Below are positions 15,832 to 24,963 of a stretch of DNA of 64,000 bases, piece by piece. The notes beneath the pieces are model-generated. The model saw nothing but the letters and a program-made list of their open reading frames with translations. It ran no database searches and was not told where the DNA came from. Numbering within the stretch: position 1 is the stretch's first letter; each line of letters starts with the position of its first letter. A program made the translations under genes and the position numbers. The DNA comes from Devosia sp. A16 (GTDB lineage: Bacteria; Pseudomonadota; Alphaproteobacteria; Rhizobiales; Devosiaceae): the NCBI RefSeq assembly GCF_001402915.1, contig NZ_CP012945.1:4441501-4505500 (forward strand), written 5' to 3'.

Positions 15832-17142
15832 ATGACGATTGCACCTTCTCTGGCGGCCGATGCGAAGCCGCGCCTCACCGCCGAACTCGACGCCCGGCGC
15901 GACGACCTCATCGCCCTGACGCAGGACCTGATCCGGATTCCGACGGTCAACCCGCCCGGCGAGAACTATCGCGAGATCTGCGATTATCTCGCCCGCCGCT
16001 TGAGCAAACGCGGCTATGCCGTTGAATTGATTCGTGCCGAGGGCAAGCCTGGCGACAGCGACAAGTATCCGCGCTGGAACGTCGTGGCGCGCCGCGAAGG
16101 CGCCGGGCCGGGGGAGACCGTGCACTTCAACTCGCACCACGATGTGGTGGAGGTGGGCCGCGGCTGGACCTTCGACCCGTTCGGCGGTGAATTGAAGGAC
16201 GGGCGAATCTACGGCCGCGGCACCTGTGACATGAAGGGCGGGCTGGCGGCATCGATCATCGCCGCCGAGGCGTTCGCCGACATCGTGCCGGACTATCGCG
16301 GCGCCATCGAGATCTCGGGCACGGCGGACGAGGAGACCGGTGGTTTCGGCGGCGTCGCCTACCTCGCCGAGCGGGGCTACTTCTCACCCGAGCGGGTGCA
16401 GCACGTCATCATCCCTGAACCGCTCAACAAGGATCGCATCTGCCTGGGACACCGCGGCGTCTGGTGGGCCGAGATCGAAACCTTCGGGCGGATCGCTCAC
16501 GGCTCGATGCCGTTTCTCGGCGACAGCGCCATCCGCCACATGGCCGAAGTGCTGCGCCAGTTCGAGGACGTGCTCTATCCTTCGCTGGCCGGCAAGCGCA
16601 CCGCCATGCCGGTGGTGCCGCCCGGCGCGCGGCAATCGACCATGAATATCAACTCGATCCATGGCGGGCAGGCCGAGCCGGAGGGTGGTTTCACGGGTTT
16701 TCCGGCCCCGGTCGTGGCGCACTCCGCCCGTATCGTCATCGACCGCCGCTACCTGATCGAGGAGAGCCCGGCTGCGGTGCGGCAGGAGGTCATCGATCTG
16801 CTCGACAAACTGAAGGCCGAACGGCCGGGCTTCAGCTACGAAATCCGTGATCTCTGGACCATCTCGCCGACCATGACCGAGAAGGAGGCGCCGATAGTCC
16901 GCTCGGTCGCGAGGGCGATCGGCGAGGTGATGGGGGTCTCACCGGAGTATGTCGTGTCGCCCGGCACTTACGACCAGAAGCACATCGACCGGATCGGGCG
17001 GCTGAAGAACTGTATCGCCTACGGTCCCGGCATCCTCGACCTGGCGCACCAGCCCGACGAGTGGATCGGCGTCGACGACATGCTGGATTCGGCTAAGGTC
17101 ATGGCTCTGGCGCTGCTTGATTTGCTGGGGCCCCAGTCGTGA
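15832..17142 (+). CDS. M20-family metallo-deacylase/peptidase (ArgE/DapE type)
   Basis: The 436-residue enzyme belongs to the ArgE/DapE group of di-zinc amidohydrolases, which remove acyl or peptide groups from amino acids. The metal and catalytic set is complete: H102 and D104 in NSHHDVV, D133 in GTCDMKGG, the E167-E168 pair in TADEETGG, and a late histidine in ILDLAHQPDEW. A lid/dimerisation domain sits between about 205 and 330. There is no signal peptide. The ATG at 15832 was preferred to a GTG nine codons earlier because the family starts near here, though neither has a strong ribosome binding site. It lies just upstream of the peptide-type transporter operon, in the same direction, and may process what that operon imports. 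Confidence 0.88.
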   Translation: MTIAPSLAADAKPRLTAELDARRDDLIALTQDLIRIPTVNPPGENYREICDYLARRLSKRGYAVELIRAEGKPGDSDKYPRWNVVARREGAGPGETVHFNSHHDVVEVGRGWTFDPFGGELKDGRIYGRGTCDMKGGLAASIIAAEAFADIVPDYRGAIEISGTADEETGGFGGVAYLAERGYFSPERVQHVIIPEPLNKDRICLGHRGVWWAEIETFGRIAHGSMPFLGDSAIRHMAEVLRQFEDVLYPSLAGKRTAMPVVPPGARQSTMNINSIHGGQAEPEGGFTGFPAPVVAHSARIVIDRRYLIEESPAAVRQEVIDLLDKLKAERPGFSYEIRDLWTISPTMTEKEAPIVRSVARAIGEVMGVSPEYVVSPGTYDQKHIDRIGRLKNCIAYGPGILDLAHQPDEWIGVDDMLDSAKVMALALLDLLGPQS

Positions 17143-17160
17143 TCGTGCTGTGCGCACGGC

Positions 17161-17249
17161 GTCACTCCCGCGAAAGCGGGAACCTCGGTTGCCGCACCCT
17201 CAGCGCGCTCCAGAACGGAGGTTCCCGCTTTCGCGGGAATGACCCGGTG
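17161..17249. repeat. Paired inverted repeat, type A copy 2
   Basis: The arms 17161-17190 and about 17214-17249 are inverted copies of the TCCCGCGAAAGCGGGAACCT sequence also seen at 443-557 and 27181-27263. The centre (CACCCTCAGCGCGCTC) is not conserved among copies. It lies between the M20 gene and the transporter operon and could form a long hairpin that ends transcription. Confidence 0.8.
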
Positions 17250-17411
17250 AAGGAAGGCATGTACGGTGGCGGCTAACGGAAGAATGTTGTTTCCCGCAAG
17301 CTACACGCGACGCGCAAATCGCGCCGCGCAACCGGTTCACCTCGAGCCGGAAGCATCCTAGGATCGTCCAACGACCGCGGGGGTAAGCGGTCGGCAACAG
17401 AAGGGATAATC

Positions 17412-18902
17412 ATGCGCAGATCACTGGTCGTGCTGGCTCTGGCCGGCGTATTGGCAATGACCACCGCGATGACGCCGGCCTTGGCCCAGACGCGGACCGA
17501 CGTGAAGGTCGGCCTCGTGCTGGAACCGCCGAGCCTCGACCCGACTGCCGAAGCAGCCGCCGCTGTCGACGAAGTGGTCTACGCCAACGTCTTCGAAGGA
17601 CTGACGCGCATCACCGCCGACGGCAGCGTCGTCCCGGCTTTGGCGAAGTCCTGGGAGATTTCCGACGACGGCCTGACCTACACCTTCCATCTGGTCGAAG
17701 GCGCCAAGTTCCACGACGGCACCGATTTCAATGCCGATGACGTGAAATTCTCGCTCGACCGCATCAATGCCGAAGGCTCGCTCAACGCCCAGAAGGCGCT
17801 CTATGCCTCGATCGCCTCAGTCGAAGTGGTCGATCCCGCGACCGTCAAGGTCACGCTTAAACAGCCCGACGGCAACCTGATCTACAACCTCGCCTGGGGC
17901 GATGCGGTGATGGTGGCGCCGGAAAGCGCCGACAACAACAAGACCAACCCGATCGGCACCGGTCCGTTCAGCTTCAAGAACCGTGTTGAAGGCGACAGCA
18001 TCACGCTCGAGAAGAACCAGGCCTATTGGGGCACTCCGGTGAAGCTCGAAGCGGCGACGTTCAAGTTCATCGCCGATCCGACCGCCGCCTTCGCGGCGCT
18101 GCAGGCCGGTGACGTCGATACCTTCCCGAACTTCCCCGCCCCGGAAACCGTGGCGCAGTTCCAGAACGACCCGCGCTTCCGCGTGGTGATCGGCTCGACC
18201 GAGGGAGAGACGATCCTGTCGATGAACAACGGCAAGGCGCCTTTGGACAATGTCAAGGTGCGCGAAGCCATCGCTCACGCCATCGATCGCCAGGCGATCA
18301 TCGACGGCGCGATGTTCGGCTACGGCACGCCGATCGGCACCTTCCTGTCGCCGGCCAACCCCGATTATGTCGACCTCACGGCTCAGTCCAACTACGATCC
18401 GGAAAAGTCCAAGGCGCTGCTGGCCGAGGCGGGCGTCACCGACCTGACGCTGTCCTTGAAGCTGCCGCCGGTGGAGGGCTACGCGCGGCGCGGCGGTGAG
18501 ATCATCGCCAGCCAGCTGGCGGCGGTCGGCATTAAGACCGAGGTCACCAATCTCGAATGGGCGCAGTGGCTCAGCGAGGTGTTCACCGACAAGAACTACG
18601 ACCTGACCATCATCTCGCACACCGAACCCAACGATATCGGGATCTTTGCGCGTGACGGCTACTACTTCAATTACGACAATGCCGACTTCAAGAAGATCAT
18701 CGCCGATCTCGCGGTGACGTCGGACCCGGCCAAGCGCTCGGAACTGACCAAGGCCGCCGAGAAGAACCTCGCCGACAACTATGTCGTCGGCTTCCTGTTC
18801 GAGCTCGCCAAGGTCGGGGTCGAGAACGCCAAGCTCAAGGGCATGTGGGCCAACGCCCCCACCCAGGCGACCGACCTCACCGGCGTTTCGTGGGAAGAGT
18901 GA
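17412..18902 (+). CDS. Peptide-type ABC transporter, solute-binding protein (family 5)
   Basis: The 496-residue protein captures solute in the periplasm for the permease encoded downstream. It has a signal peptide (MRRSLVVLALAGVLAMTTAM, cleaved near ALA-QT). The family 5 extracellular solute-binding pattern follows: VYANVFEGLTRI, PALAKSWEISDDGLTYTFHL, FHDGTDFNADDVKFSLDRI, GTGPFSF, VREAIAHAIDRQAII and GYARRGGEIIASQLAAVGI. Ligands of this family include di- and oligopeptides, opines, nickel and some glycosides, so peptide is only the default guess. GAAGGG precedes ATG. A 9-bp stem-loop and a repeat separate it from the permease genes, an arrangement that commonly leaves more binding protein than permease mRNA. 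Confidence 0.92.
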   Translation: MRRSLVVLALAGVLAMTTAMTPALAQTRTDVKVGLVLEPPSLDPTAEAAAAVDEVVYANVFEGLTRITADGSVVPALAKSWEISDDGLTYTFHLVEGAKFHDGTDFNADDVKFSLDRINAEGSLNAQKALYASIASVEVVDPATVKVTLKQPDGNLIYNLAWGDAVMVAPESADNNKTNPIGTGPFSFKNRVEGDSITLEKNQAYWGTPVKLEAATFKFIADPTAAFAALQAGDVDTFPNFPAPETVAQFQNDPRFRVVIGSTEGETILSMNNGKAPLDNVKVREAIAHAIDRQAIIDGAMFGYGTPIGTFLSPANPDYVDLTAQSNYDPEKSKALLAEAGVTDLTLSLKLPPVEGYARRGGEIIASQLAAVGIKTEVTNLEWAQWLSEVFTDKNYDLTIISHTEPNDIGIFARDGYYFNYDNADFKKIIADLAVTSDPAKRSELTKAAEKNLADNYVVGFLFELAKVGVENAKLKGMWANAPTQATDLTGVSWEE

Positions 18903-18908
18903 GTGCTT

Positions 18909-18933
18909 GGGAGGCGGGCATTGTCCGCCTCCC
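18909..18933 (+). other. Stem-loop after binding-protein gene
   Basis: GGGAGGCGG and CCGCCTCCC form a perfect 9-bp stem around GCATTGT, seven bases past the stop codon. No T-tract follows. Inside an operon such a structure usually protects the upstream mRNA or partly ends transcription, raising the amount of binding protein. Confidence 0.6.
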
Positions 18934-18975
18934 ACTCTGATGCGTTTGATCACCAGTCCCTCCCACACCCGCAAT

Positions 18976-19053
18976 GTCATCCCAGCGAAAGCTGGGACCC
19001 AACTCACCGCTTGCTCGGGGGGAGAATTGGGTCCCAGCTTTCGCTGGGATGAC
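18976..19053. repeat. Paired inverted repeat, type B copy 1
   Basis: GTCATCCCAGCGAAAGCTGG with flanking ACCCAA (18976-19002) is exactly mirrored at 19027-19053. A second copy of type B lies at 61243-61322. The arm is related to type A: CCCAGCGAAAGCTGGG here against CCCGCGAAAGCGGG there. The element sits inside the transporter operon, between the binding-protein and permease genes. Confidence 0.8.
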
Positions 19054-19106
19054 ATCCGTGGGGGAACGACAATCGTGGCCGACTGCACGAGAGGGGGCGT
19101 CTGCTG

Positions 19107-20054
19107 ATGCCCTCGTTCATCCTCGGCCGTCTGGTCTCACTCGTCCTCAGCCTGATCGCCGCCTCGATCGTCATCTTCCTCGTGCTCGAGGTGGTTCCGG
19201 GCGATCCGGCGCAGTTCATGCTGGGGCTGAACGCCACGCCCGAGGCCACGGCGGCGCTGCGCACGGCGCTCGGTCTCGATGGACCGCTGCTGGAGCGCTA
19301 TTTCGGCTGGGTGCTGGGGCTGCTGCACGGCGATTTCGGCATCAGCTACACCTATAAGGTGCCGGTGGCCAAGCTGATCGCCGACCGCATCTGGATCTCG
19401 CTGCCACTGGCGCTGTTCGCGCTCGCCCTGTCGACCCTGGTCGCCTTTCCGGTCGGCATCCTTGCCGCCGTTCGACGCAACTCGGCGACCGATGTCGGCA
19501 TCATGGGCGCGACCCAGGTCGGCCTGGCGCTGCCGAACTTCTGGTTCGCCATGCTGCTGGTGCTGCTGTTCTCGATCACCCTCAGATGGTTCTCGGCTGG
19601 GGGCTTTCCCGGCTGGCAGGACCCGGTTCTGGCGCTGAAGGCGCTGACCTTGCCGGCAGTGGCGCTGGCGCTGCCGCAGGCCTCGATCCTCGCCCGCGTC
19701 ATGCGCTCCTCGCTGCTCGATACGCTGGGTGAGGACTACATCCGTTCGGCCCGGGCCAAGGGCCTGAGCCAGGGGCAGACGCTGTGGCGCCATGCCCTGC
19801 GTAACGCGCTGATCCCGGTGCTGACCATCATCGGGCTGCAGTTCTCCTTCCTCCTCGCCGGGGCCATCATCATCGAGAACGTGTTCTTCCTGCCCGGTCT
19901 CGGCCGCCTGGTGTTTCAGGGCATCACCTCGCGCGACCTGATCGTGGTCAAGTCGGTGGTGATGCTGCTGGTCTTCGCGGTGATCCTCGTCACCTTCCTC
20001 GTCGACATCACTTACGCCCTGGTCGACCCGCGTCTCAGGAGGGCGACCCGATGA
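19107..20054 (+). CDS. ABC transporter permease, DppB type
   Basis: The 315-residue inner-membrane protein is the first of two permease subunits. Marks are the N-terminal FILGRLVSLVLSLIAASIVI helix, EVVPGDPAQFMLG, LGLDGPLLERYFGWVLGLL and GDFGISYTYKVPV. The coupling EAA-type loop is EDYIRSARAKGLSQGQTLWRHALRNALIP. The end is IENVFFLPGLGRLVFQGI followed by a last helix and DPRLR. About six membrane helices are visible. GAGAGGGGGCG precedes ATG. The stop overlaps the next permease start by four bases (ATGA), typical of coupled DppB/DppC pairs. Confidence 0.93.
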   Translation: MPSFILGRLVSLVLSLIAASIVIFLVLEVVPGDPAQFMLGLNATPEATAALRTALGLDGPLLERYFGWVLGLLHGDFGISYTYKVPVAKLIADRIWISLPLALFALALSTLVAFPVGILAAVRRNSATDVGIMGATQVGLALPNFWFAMLLVLLFSITLRWFSAGGFPGWQDPVLALKALTLPAVALALPQASILARVMRSSLLDTLGEDYIRSARAKGLSQGQTLWRHALRNALIPVLTIIGLQFSFLLAGAIIIENVFFLPGLGRLVFQGITSRDLIVVKSVVMLLVFAVILVTFLVDITYALVDPRLRRATR

Positions 20055-20917
20055 GCACCCTTGCCGCGCCGGCTTCGCGCGACAGTCTGCTGAGGGCGGC
20101 GCTCCGTTCGCCGAACTTCCTCATCGGGGCGGCGATCACCCTGGTCTTCGTGCTGGCGGCGCTTTTGTCGTTCGTCTGGACGCCCTACGACTATCTGGTG
20201 CAGAACATCCCCAACAAGCTCAAGCCGCCTTCGGCCGAGCATTGGTTCGGCACCGACCACTTCGGCCGCGACATCTTCTCGATGATCATGGTGGGCGCCC
20301 GCACCTCGATCGCCGTCGCTTTCATCGCGGTGACCGTCGCCATGCTGATCGGTGTGCCGATCGGGCTGTGGGCCGCGGCGCAGCGCGGCACGCTGCTCGA
20401 CGATGTGCTGATGCGGGCCAACGACCTGGTGTTCGCCTTCCCGGCGCTGCTCATCGCCATCCTGATCACTGCGGTGTTCGGGCCGGGGGCGATCAACGCC
20501 ATCATTGCCGTCGGGCTCTACAACATGCCGGTCTTCGCCCGTCTGGCGCGCGCCGGAGCGCTGAGCCTGTGGCAGCGCGAGTTCATCATGGCCGCGCGGG
20601 TTTCGGGCAAGGGGGCGGCGCGCATCTCGTTCGAGCATATCCTGCCCAATATCCTCAACACCCTGGTGGTGCAGGCGACCATCCAGTTTGCCCTCGGCAT
20701 CCTCGCCGAAGCCGCTTTGGCTTATGTCGGTCTGGGTGTACAGCCGCCGACCCCAAGCTGGGGCAAGATGCTGGCCGACAGCCAGACCATGATCAGCCTC
20801 GCGCCCCATGTGGCGCTGGTGCCCGGCCTCACCATCGTGCTGATGGTGCTGGGGGTGAACCTGCTCGGCGACGGGCTGCGCGATATCTTCGATCCTCGGC
20901 TGAGGCGGACCCGCTGA
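20051..20917 (+). CDS. ABC transporter permease, DppC type
   Basis: The 288-residue protein is the second permease subunit. It shows the DppC/OppC features: one N-terminal helix (IGAAITLVFVLAALLSFVW), a periplasmic segment with the AEHWFGTDHFGRDIFSMIM signature, and five further helices. The coupling loop is EFIMAARVSGKGAARISFEHILPN, and the C-terminal AALAYVGLGVQPPTPSWGKM is followed by NLLGDGLRDIFDPRLR. It heterodimerises with the product of the gene before it. Start and stop overlap both neighbours by a few bases, so the three genes are translationally coupled. Confidence 0.93.
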   Translation: MSTLAAPASRDSLLRAALRSPNFLIGAAITLVFVLAALLSFVWTPYDYLVQNIPNKLKPPSAEHWFGTDHFGRDIFSMIMVGARTSIAVAFIAVTVAMLIGVPIGLWAAAQRGTLLDDVLMRANDLVFAFPALLIAILITAVFGPGAINAIIAVGLYNMPVFARLARAGALSLWQREFIMAARVSGKGAARISFEHILPNILNTLVVQATIQFALGILAEAALAYVGLGVQPPTPSWGKMLADSQTMISLAPHVALVPGLTIVLMVLGVNLLGDGLRDIFDPRLRRTR

Positions 20918-22536
20918 TGGCGCTGCTCGACGTCAAGGCCCTGCAGCTGTCGATCGGCAAGTTCCCGATCCTCAAAAATGTCGACCTGTCGGTGGACGCC
21001 GGAGAAATCCTCGGCGTCATCGGCGAGAGCGGCTCCGGCAAGTCGATGACGGCGCTCAGCATCATGCAGCTGCTGCCGTTCGGCGCGACGACTTCGGGTT
21101 CGATCAAACTCGACGACCGCGAAGTGCTCGGGCTCGGCGATGCCGAGATGCGGAGAATCCGGGGCGGCACCGTCGGCATGGTGTTCCAGGAACCGATGAC
21201 GGCGCTGAATCCGGTCAAGACCATCGGTGACCAGGTGGCCGAGACGGCCATGGTGCATGGCGGCCTCGGCCGGCGTGAGGCACTGAAGGTGGCGCGTCAG
21301 ACCCTCGAGCGCGTCGAACTGCCCACCGCGCGCTTCCCGCTCGACCGCTACCCGCATGAACTGAGCGGCGGCCAGCGCCAGCGCGTGGTGATCGCCATGG
21401 CCATCGCCATGCGGCCGAAGCTGTTGATCGCCGATGAGCCGACGACTGCGCTGGACGTGACCACGCAGGCCGCGATCCTGAGGCTGCTGCAGAAGCTCGT
21501 CGATGAAGACGGCATGGGGCTGATGTTCATCACCCATGATCTCGGAGTGATCGCCGGGCTCGCTGACAAGGTGTCGATCATGCGGCAGGGCGAGGTGGTG
21601 GAGGCCGGGCCCACCGTCGAGCTGTTCCGCAATCTGAGGCACCCGTATTCGAAGGCGCTGTTCGATGCCTCGTCGCACGTGCCGCCCCGTATCCCACCCG
21701 CGGTCGTGGGCGGTACGCCGGTGCTGGCGGTCGACCAGGTCGTGCGCGAGTATCCGTTGCCGCGGCGCGGGCTGTTCGGCGGGCGCAAGGCGCTGCGCGC
21801 CGTCGATGGCGTGACGCTTCGGATCGAGAAGGGGGAGAATGTCGGCCTGGTGGGAGAATCCGGCTGCGGCAAGTCAACGCTGGCTCGCGCCATCATGGCG
21901 CTGGAGCCGATACAGGGCGGCCGCATCGCCATCGCCGGGGAGCCGATCGATCCAGGGAAAGGCGCTAGCTTCGCCACCCGCCGCCACCTGCAGGTGGTAT
22001 TCCAGGACCCCTATGGCAGCTTCAATCCGCGCCATCGGGTAGACCGGCTGGTGAGCGAGCCGTTCCATCTGCTCGGCTCGGCGGCACCGTCGGGCGCGGA
22101 ACGTAGCAGGCGCATCGCCAGGGCACTGGAGGAGGTCGGGCTTTCGGCCGGCGACGGCGAGAAGTACGTGCACGAGTTCTCGGGCGGCCAGCGGCAGCGC
22201 ATCGCCATTGCACGCGCCCTGATCATCGAGCCGAGCCTGATCATTCTCGATGAAGCGGTGTCGGCGCTCGACGTGTCGGTGCGGGCACAGGTGCTGGATT
22301 TGCTGGCTGAGCTCTCCGACCGCCTGCAACTCAGCTACCTGTTCATCTCGCACGATCTCGCCGTCGTCCGCTCCATCACCGACCGCGTTCTGGTGATGCG
22401 GGCCGGCAAGATCGTCGAGGAAGGGGCGACCGAAGAGGTGTTCCGCGCACCGAAGCACCCTTACACACAGGAGTTGCTGGCTGCGACGCCGAACCTCGAA
22501 GGCGCGCTTGCCAAGCGCGAGGCCGCGGGCGCATAG
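20917..22536 (+). CDS. ABC transporter ATP-binding protein, fused DppD-DppF type
   Basis: The 539-residue protein holds two complete ATPase domains that would power the permease pair. The first has Walker A GESGSGKS (about residue 38), the signature LSGGQRQRV and Walker B LLIADEP with ITHDLG. It is followed by an oligopeptide-transporter C-terminal segment ([11 protein letters not shown]). The second has Walker [25 protein letters not shown] and SHDLAVV, then [12 protein letters not shown]. All catalytic motifs look intact, although the second Walker B reads LDEAVS where DEPTS is usual. The ATG overlaps the stop of the permease gene. The fusion replaces the two separate ATPase genes of the classic dpp operon. 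Confidence 0.93.
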   Translation: MALLDVKALQLSIGKFPILKNVDLSVDAGEILGVIGESGSGKSMTALSIMQLLPFGATTSGSIKLDDREVLGLGDAEMRRIRGGTVGMVFQEPMTALNPVKTIGDQVAETAMVHGGLGRREALKVARQTLERVELPTARFPLDRYPHELSGGQRQRVVIAMAIAMRPKLLIADEPTTALDVTTQAAILRLLQKLVDEDGMGLMFITHDLGVIAGLADKVSIMRQGEVVEAGPTVELFRNLRHPYSKALFDASSHVPPRIPPAVVGGTPVLAVDQVVREYPLPRRGLFGGRKALRAVDGVTLRIEKGENVGLVGESGCGKSTLARAIMALEPIQGGRIAIAGEPIDPGKGASFATRRHLQVVFQDPYGSFNPRHRVDRLVSEPFHLLGSAAPSGAERSRRIARALEEVGLSAGDGEKYVHEFSGGQRQRIAIARALIIEPSLIILDEAVSALDVSVRAQVLDLLAELSDRLQLSYLFISHDLAVVRSITDRVLVMRAGKIVEEGATEEVFRAPKHPYTQELLAATPNLEGALAKREAAGA

Positions 22537-22564
22537 CGACCGTCACGGCAGAAACGAGCTTGAT

Positions 22565-24019
22565 ATGACCGACCTGGGCCTGTTCTTCGATTCCTCCAAG
22601 TGCTTCATCGGCGGCCGCTGGGTCGCGCCGCAAGGCGGCGACTACCTGCCGATCGAGGACCCCTCGACCGGCGAGACCATCGGCCGGATCGCCCGGGGCA
22701 ACGCGGCCGACGTCGACGCGGCGGTGTCGGCGGCGCAGGTGGCGCTGGCCGGAGAGTGGGGCCGTACACCGGCCGCAGAGCGCGGCCGCATCCTGACCCG
22801 CATCGGGCAGAAGGTGCTGGAGCGGGTCGATGACCTGGCACGGATCGAAGCGCTGGATGTCGGCAAGCCGTTGAAGCAGGCCAGGGCCGACGCGCTGGCG
22901 CTGGCGCGCTATCTCGAGTTCTATGGCGGCGCCTGCGACAAGATCCATGGCGAAACCATCCCCTATCTCGATGGCTACACCGTCTACACGCTACGCGAAC
23001 CGCATGGAGTGACGGCACACATAATCCCCTGGAACTACCCGATGCAGATCATCGGGCGCTCAGTGACCGGTGCCCTGGCCATGGGCAATGCGGCGGTGCT
23101 GAAGCCGGCCGAGGAAGCCTGCCTCACGGCGATCGCCTTTGCCCGTATTGCCGAGGAGGCCGGGCTGCCGGCCGGAGTGCTGAACGTGGTGCCGGGGTTG
23201 GGCGAGGAAGCCGGCGCTGCGCTGACGGCGCATCCAGGCGTCAACCACATCTCGTTCACCGGCTCGGTCGGCGTCGGCAAGCTGATCCAGCACGCTGCCG
23301 CCGAGAATGTCGTGCCGGTGACGCTGGAGTTGGGCGGCAAGTCCCCGCAGCTGGTGTTCGAGGACGCCGATCTCGACCGCGCGCTGCCGTTCCTGATCAA
23401 CGCCGGCATTCAGAACGCCGGTCAGACCTGCTCGGCCAGTTCGCGTATCCTGGTGCACCAGTCGATCCACGACGAAGTGCTGGGTCGGATGGCTGCTCGC
23501 TATCGTGCGCTGCGGGTAGGCCCGGCTGTGGCCGACCTCGATCTCGGCCCGCTGGTATCGGAGCGGCAGAAAGAGATTGTCGGCGGGTTTCTGAGCGACC
23601 TCGGCGGCGCCGAGATAGCCGGGCAGGGCAGCATCGTTGGCGATGCGCCGCATGGCGGGCACTACCAGGCGCCGACGCTGCTCTCGCGCGTTTCCGCGGA
23701 CAATCGGCTGGCGCAGGACGAAATCTTCGGGCCGGTGCAGGTGGTGATCCCGTTCGAAGACGAGGCGGAAGCGGTCGCCATCGCCAACGGCACGGATTTC
23801 GGCCTCGTCGCCGGCGTCTGGACGCGCGATGGCGGGCGGCAGATGCGCATGGCCAAGGCGATCAGGACCGGCCAGGTGTTCCTGAACAATTATGGCGCTG
23901 GCGGTGGCGTCGAGCTGCCCTTCGGTGGCATCGGCAAATCCGGCCATGGGCGCGAAAAGGGTTTCGAGGCGCTGTATGGCTTCTCGGTATTGAAGACAGT
24001 GGCCGCATGGCACGGGTGA
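22565..24019 (+). CDS. NAD(P)-dependent aldehyde dehydrogenase
   Basis: The 484-residue enzyme oxidises an aldehyde to the acid. The active-site set is complete: N157 in IPWNYP, E255 in TLELGGKSPQ, C289 in NAGQTCSASS, the cofactor loop FTGSVGVGK, and the EIFGPVQVV region near the C-terminus. The overall sequence resembles betaine-aldehyde, gamma-aminobutyraldehyde or other amine-derived aldehyde dehydrogenases. The exact substrate cannot be read by eye. The gene follows the ATPase gene by 28 bases and precedes an SDR gene by four, so it is very likely the catabolic part of the transporter operon. The ATG at 22565 agrees with the family start; upstream sequence is the end of the ATPase gene. 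Confidence 0.92.
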   Translation: MTDLGLFFDSSKCFIGGRWVAPQGGDYLPIEDPSTGETIGRIARGNAADVDAAVSAAQVALAGEWGRTPAAERGRILTRIGQKVLERVDDLARIEALDVGKPLKQARADALALARYLEFYGGACDKIHGETIPYLDGYTVYTLREPHGVTAHIIPWNYPMQIIGRSVTGALAMGNAAVLKPAEEACLTAIAFARIAEEAGLPAGVLNVVPGLGEEAGAALTAHPGVNHISFTGSVGVGKLIQHAAAENVVPVTLELGGKSPQLVFEDADLDRALPFLINAGIQNAGQTCSASSRILVHQSIHDEVLGRMAARYRALRVGPAVADLDLGPLVSERQKEIVGGFLSDLGGAEIAGQGSIVGDAPHGGHYQAPTLLSRVSADNRLAQDEIFGPVQVVIPFEDEAEAVAIANGTDFGLVAGVWTRDGGRQMRMAKAIRTGQVFLNNYGAGGGVELPFGGIGKSGHGREKGFEALYGFSVLKTVAAWHG

Positions 24020-24023
24020 TTTC

Positions 24024-24764
24024 ATGAGACTGCAGGACAAAGTCGCCATCGTTACGGGCGGTGCATCGGGGTTTGGCGCCGGCATCGTGCGGAAGTTCGC
24101 CGCCGAGGGTGCAAAGGTACTGATCGCGGATATCAACCTCGAGGGCGCCGAAGCGCTGGCGCGCGAACTTGGCCAGAAGGCGGGCCATGTCGACGTCAGC
24201 AAGGACGCGAGCGTCAATCAACTGGCGGCCGCGGTGCTGATGGCCTTCGGCAAGGTCGATATCCTCGTCAACAATGCGGGCGTGTCGCACCTGCCGGCGG
24301 CGCTGGACGAGATCTCCGAGGCCGACTTCGACCGGGTGTTCAACGTCAACATGAAGTCGGTCTACCTGACTGCGCGGCACCTGGTGCCGCACTTCAAGGC
24401 GCGGAAGACCGGCGTGATCCTCAACGTCGCCTCGACCGCCGCGGTGAGCCCGCGCCCCCGGCTCAGCTGGTACAATGCGTCCAAGGGCTGGATGGTGACG
24501 GCCACCAAGTCGATGGCGGTGGAGCTGGCGCCCCTCGGCGTGCGCGTCAACGCGATCAATCCGGTGGCCGGTGAAACGCCGCTGCTCAAGACCTTCATGG
24601 GCGAGGACACGCCGGAAATCCGGGCGAAGTTTCTCTCCACCATCCCGCTCGGCCGCTTCTCGACGCCCGAGGACATGGGCAACGCCGCCTGCTTCCTCTG
24701 CTCGGACGAAGCCTCGATGATCACCGGCGTGGCGCTGGAGGTGGACGGCGGCCGGGTGATTTAG
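24024..24764 (+). CDS. Short-chain dehydrogenase/reductase
   Basis: The 246-residue protein is a classical SDR oxidoreductase. The cofactor motif TGGASGFG (11-18), D36 (an acidic residue after the second strand that suggests NAD preference), NNAG (83-86) and the catalytic S137, Y150 and K154 (YNASK) are all present. The end GVALEVDGGRVI is typical of the glucose-1-dehydrogenase/3-oxoacyl reductase-like group. It probably interconverts an alcohol and a ketone or aldehyde derived from the imported solute, working with the aldehyde dehydrogenase encoded four bases upstream. It is the last gene of the operon and is followed by a long inverted repeat. Confidence 0.92.
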   Translation: MRLQDKVAIVTGGASGFGAGIVRKFAAEGAKVLIADINLEGAEALARELGQKAGHVDVSKDASVNQLAAAVLMAFGKVDILVNNAGVSHLPAALDEISEADFDRVFNVNMKSVYLTARHLVPHFKARKTGVILNVASTAAVSPRPRLSWYNASKGWMVTATKSMAVELAPLGVRVNAINPVAGETPLLKTFMGEDTPEIRAKFLSTIPLGRFSTPEDMGNAACFLCSDEASMITGVALEVDGGRVI

Positions 24765-24795
24765 GCGCCCATTTTTGCCGCGGTGTATCTCTGAG

Positions 24796-24953
24796 CCGGT
24801 GCGCTTGGCGCCCCTCACCCTAACCCTCTCCCCCCGGGGGCGCTCTCGCGCTCCCCTAGGAGGGGCGAGGGGACGCACTTTGCACCGGCAGTGCCACAAC
24901 GCCCCCTCGCCCCTCTGGGGAGAGGGACGGGGTGAGGGGCGCCAAGCGCACGG
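24796..24953. repeat. Long imperfect inverted repeat, type C
   Basis: The outer 30 or more bases of each side are complementary: GGTGCGCTTGGCGCCCCTCA on the left, mirrored to 24953 on the right. Inner C-rich and G-rich tracts extend the pairing. The centre holds CTCGCGCTCCCCTAGGAGG. The element lies between the SDR gene and a convergent hydrolase gene and probably blocks read-through both ways. No sign of coding. Confidence 0.75.
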
Positions 24954-24963
24954 TCCTGTCACG

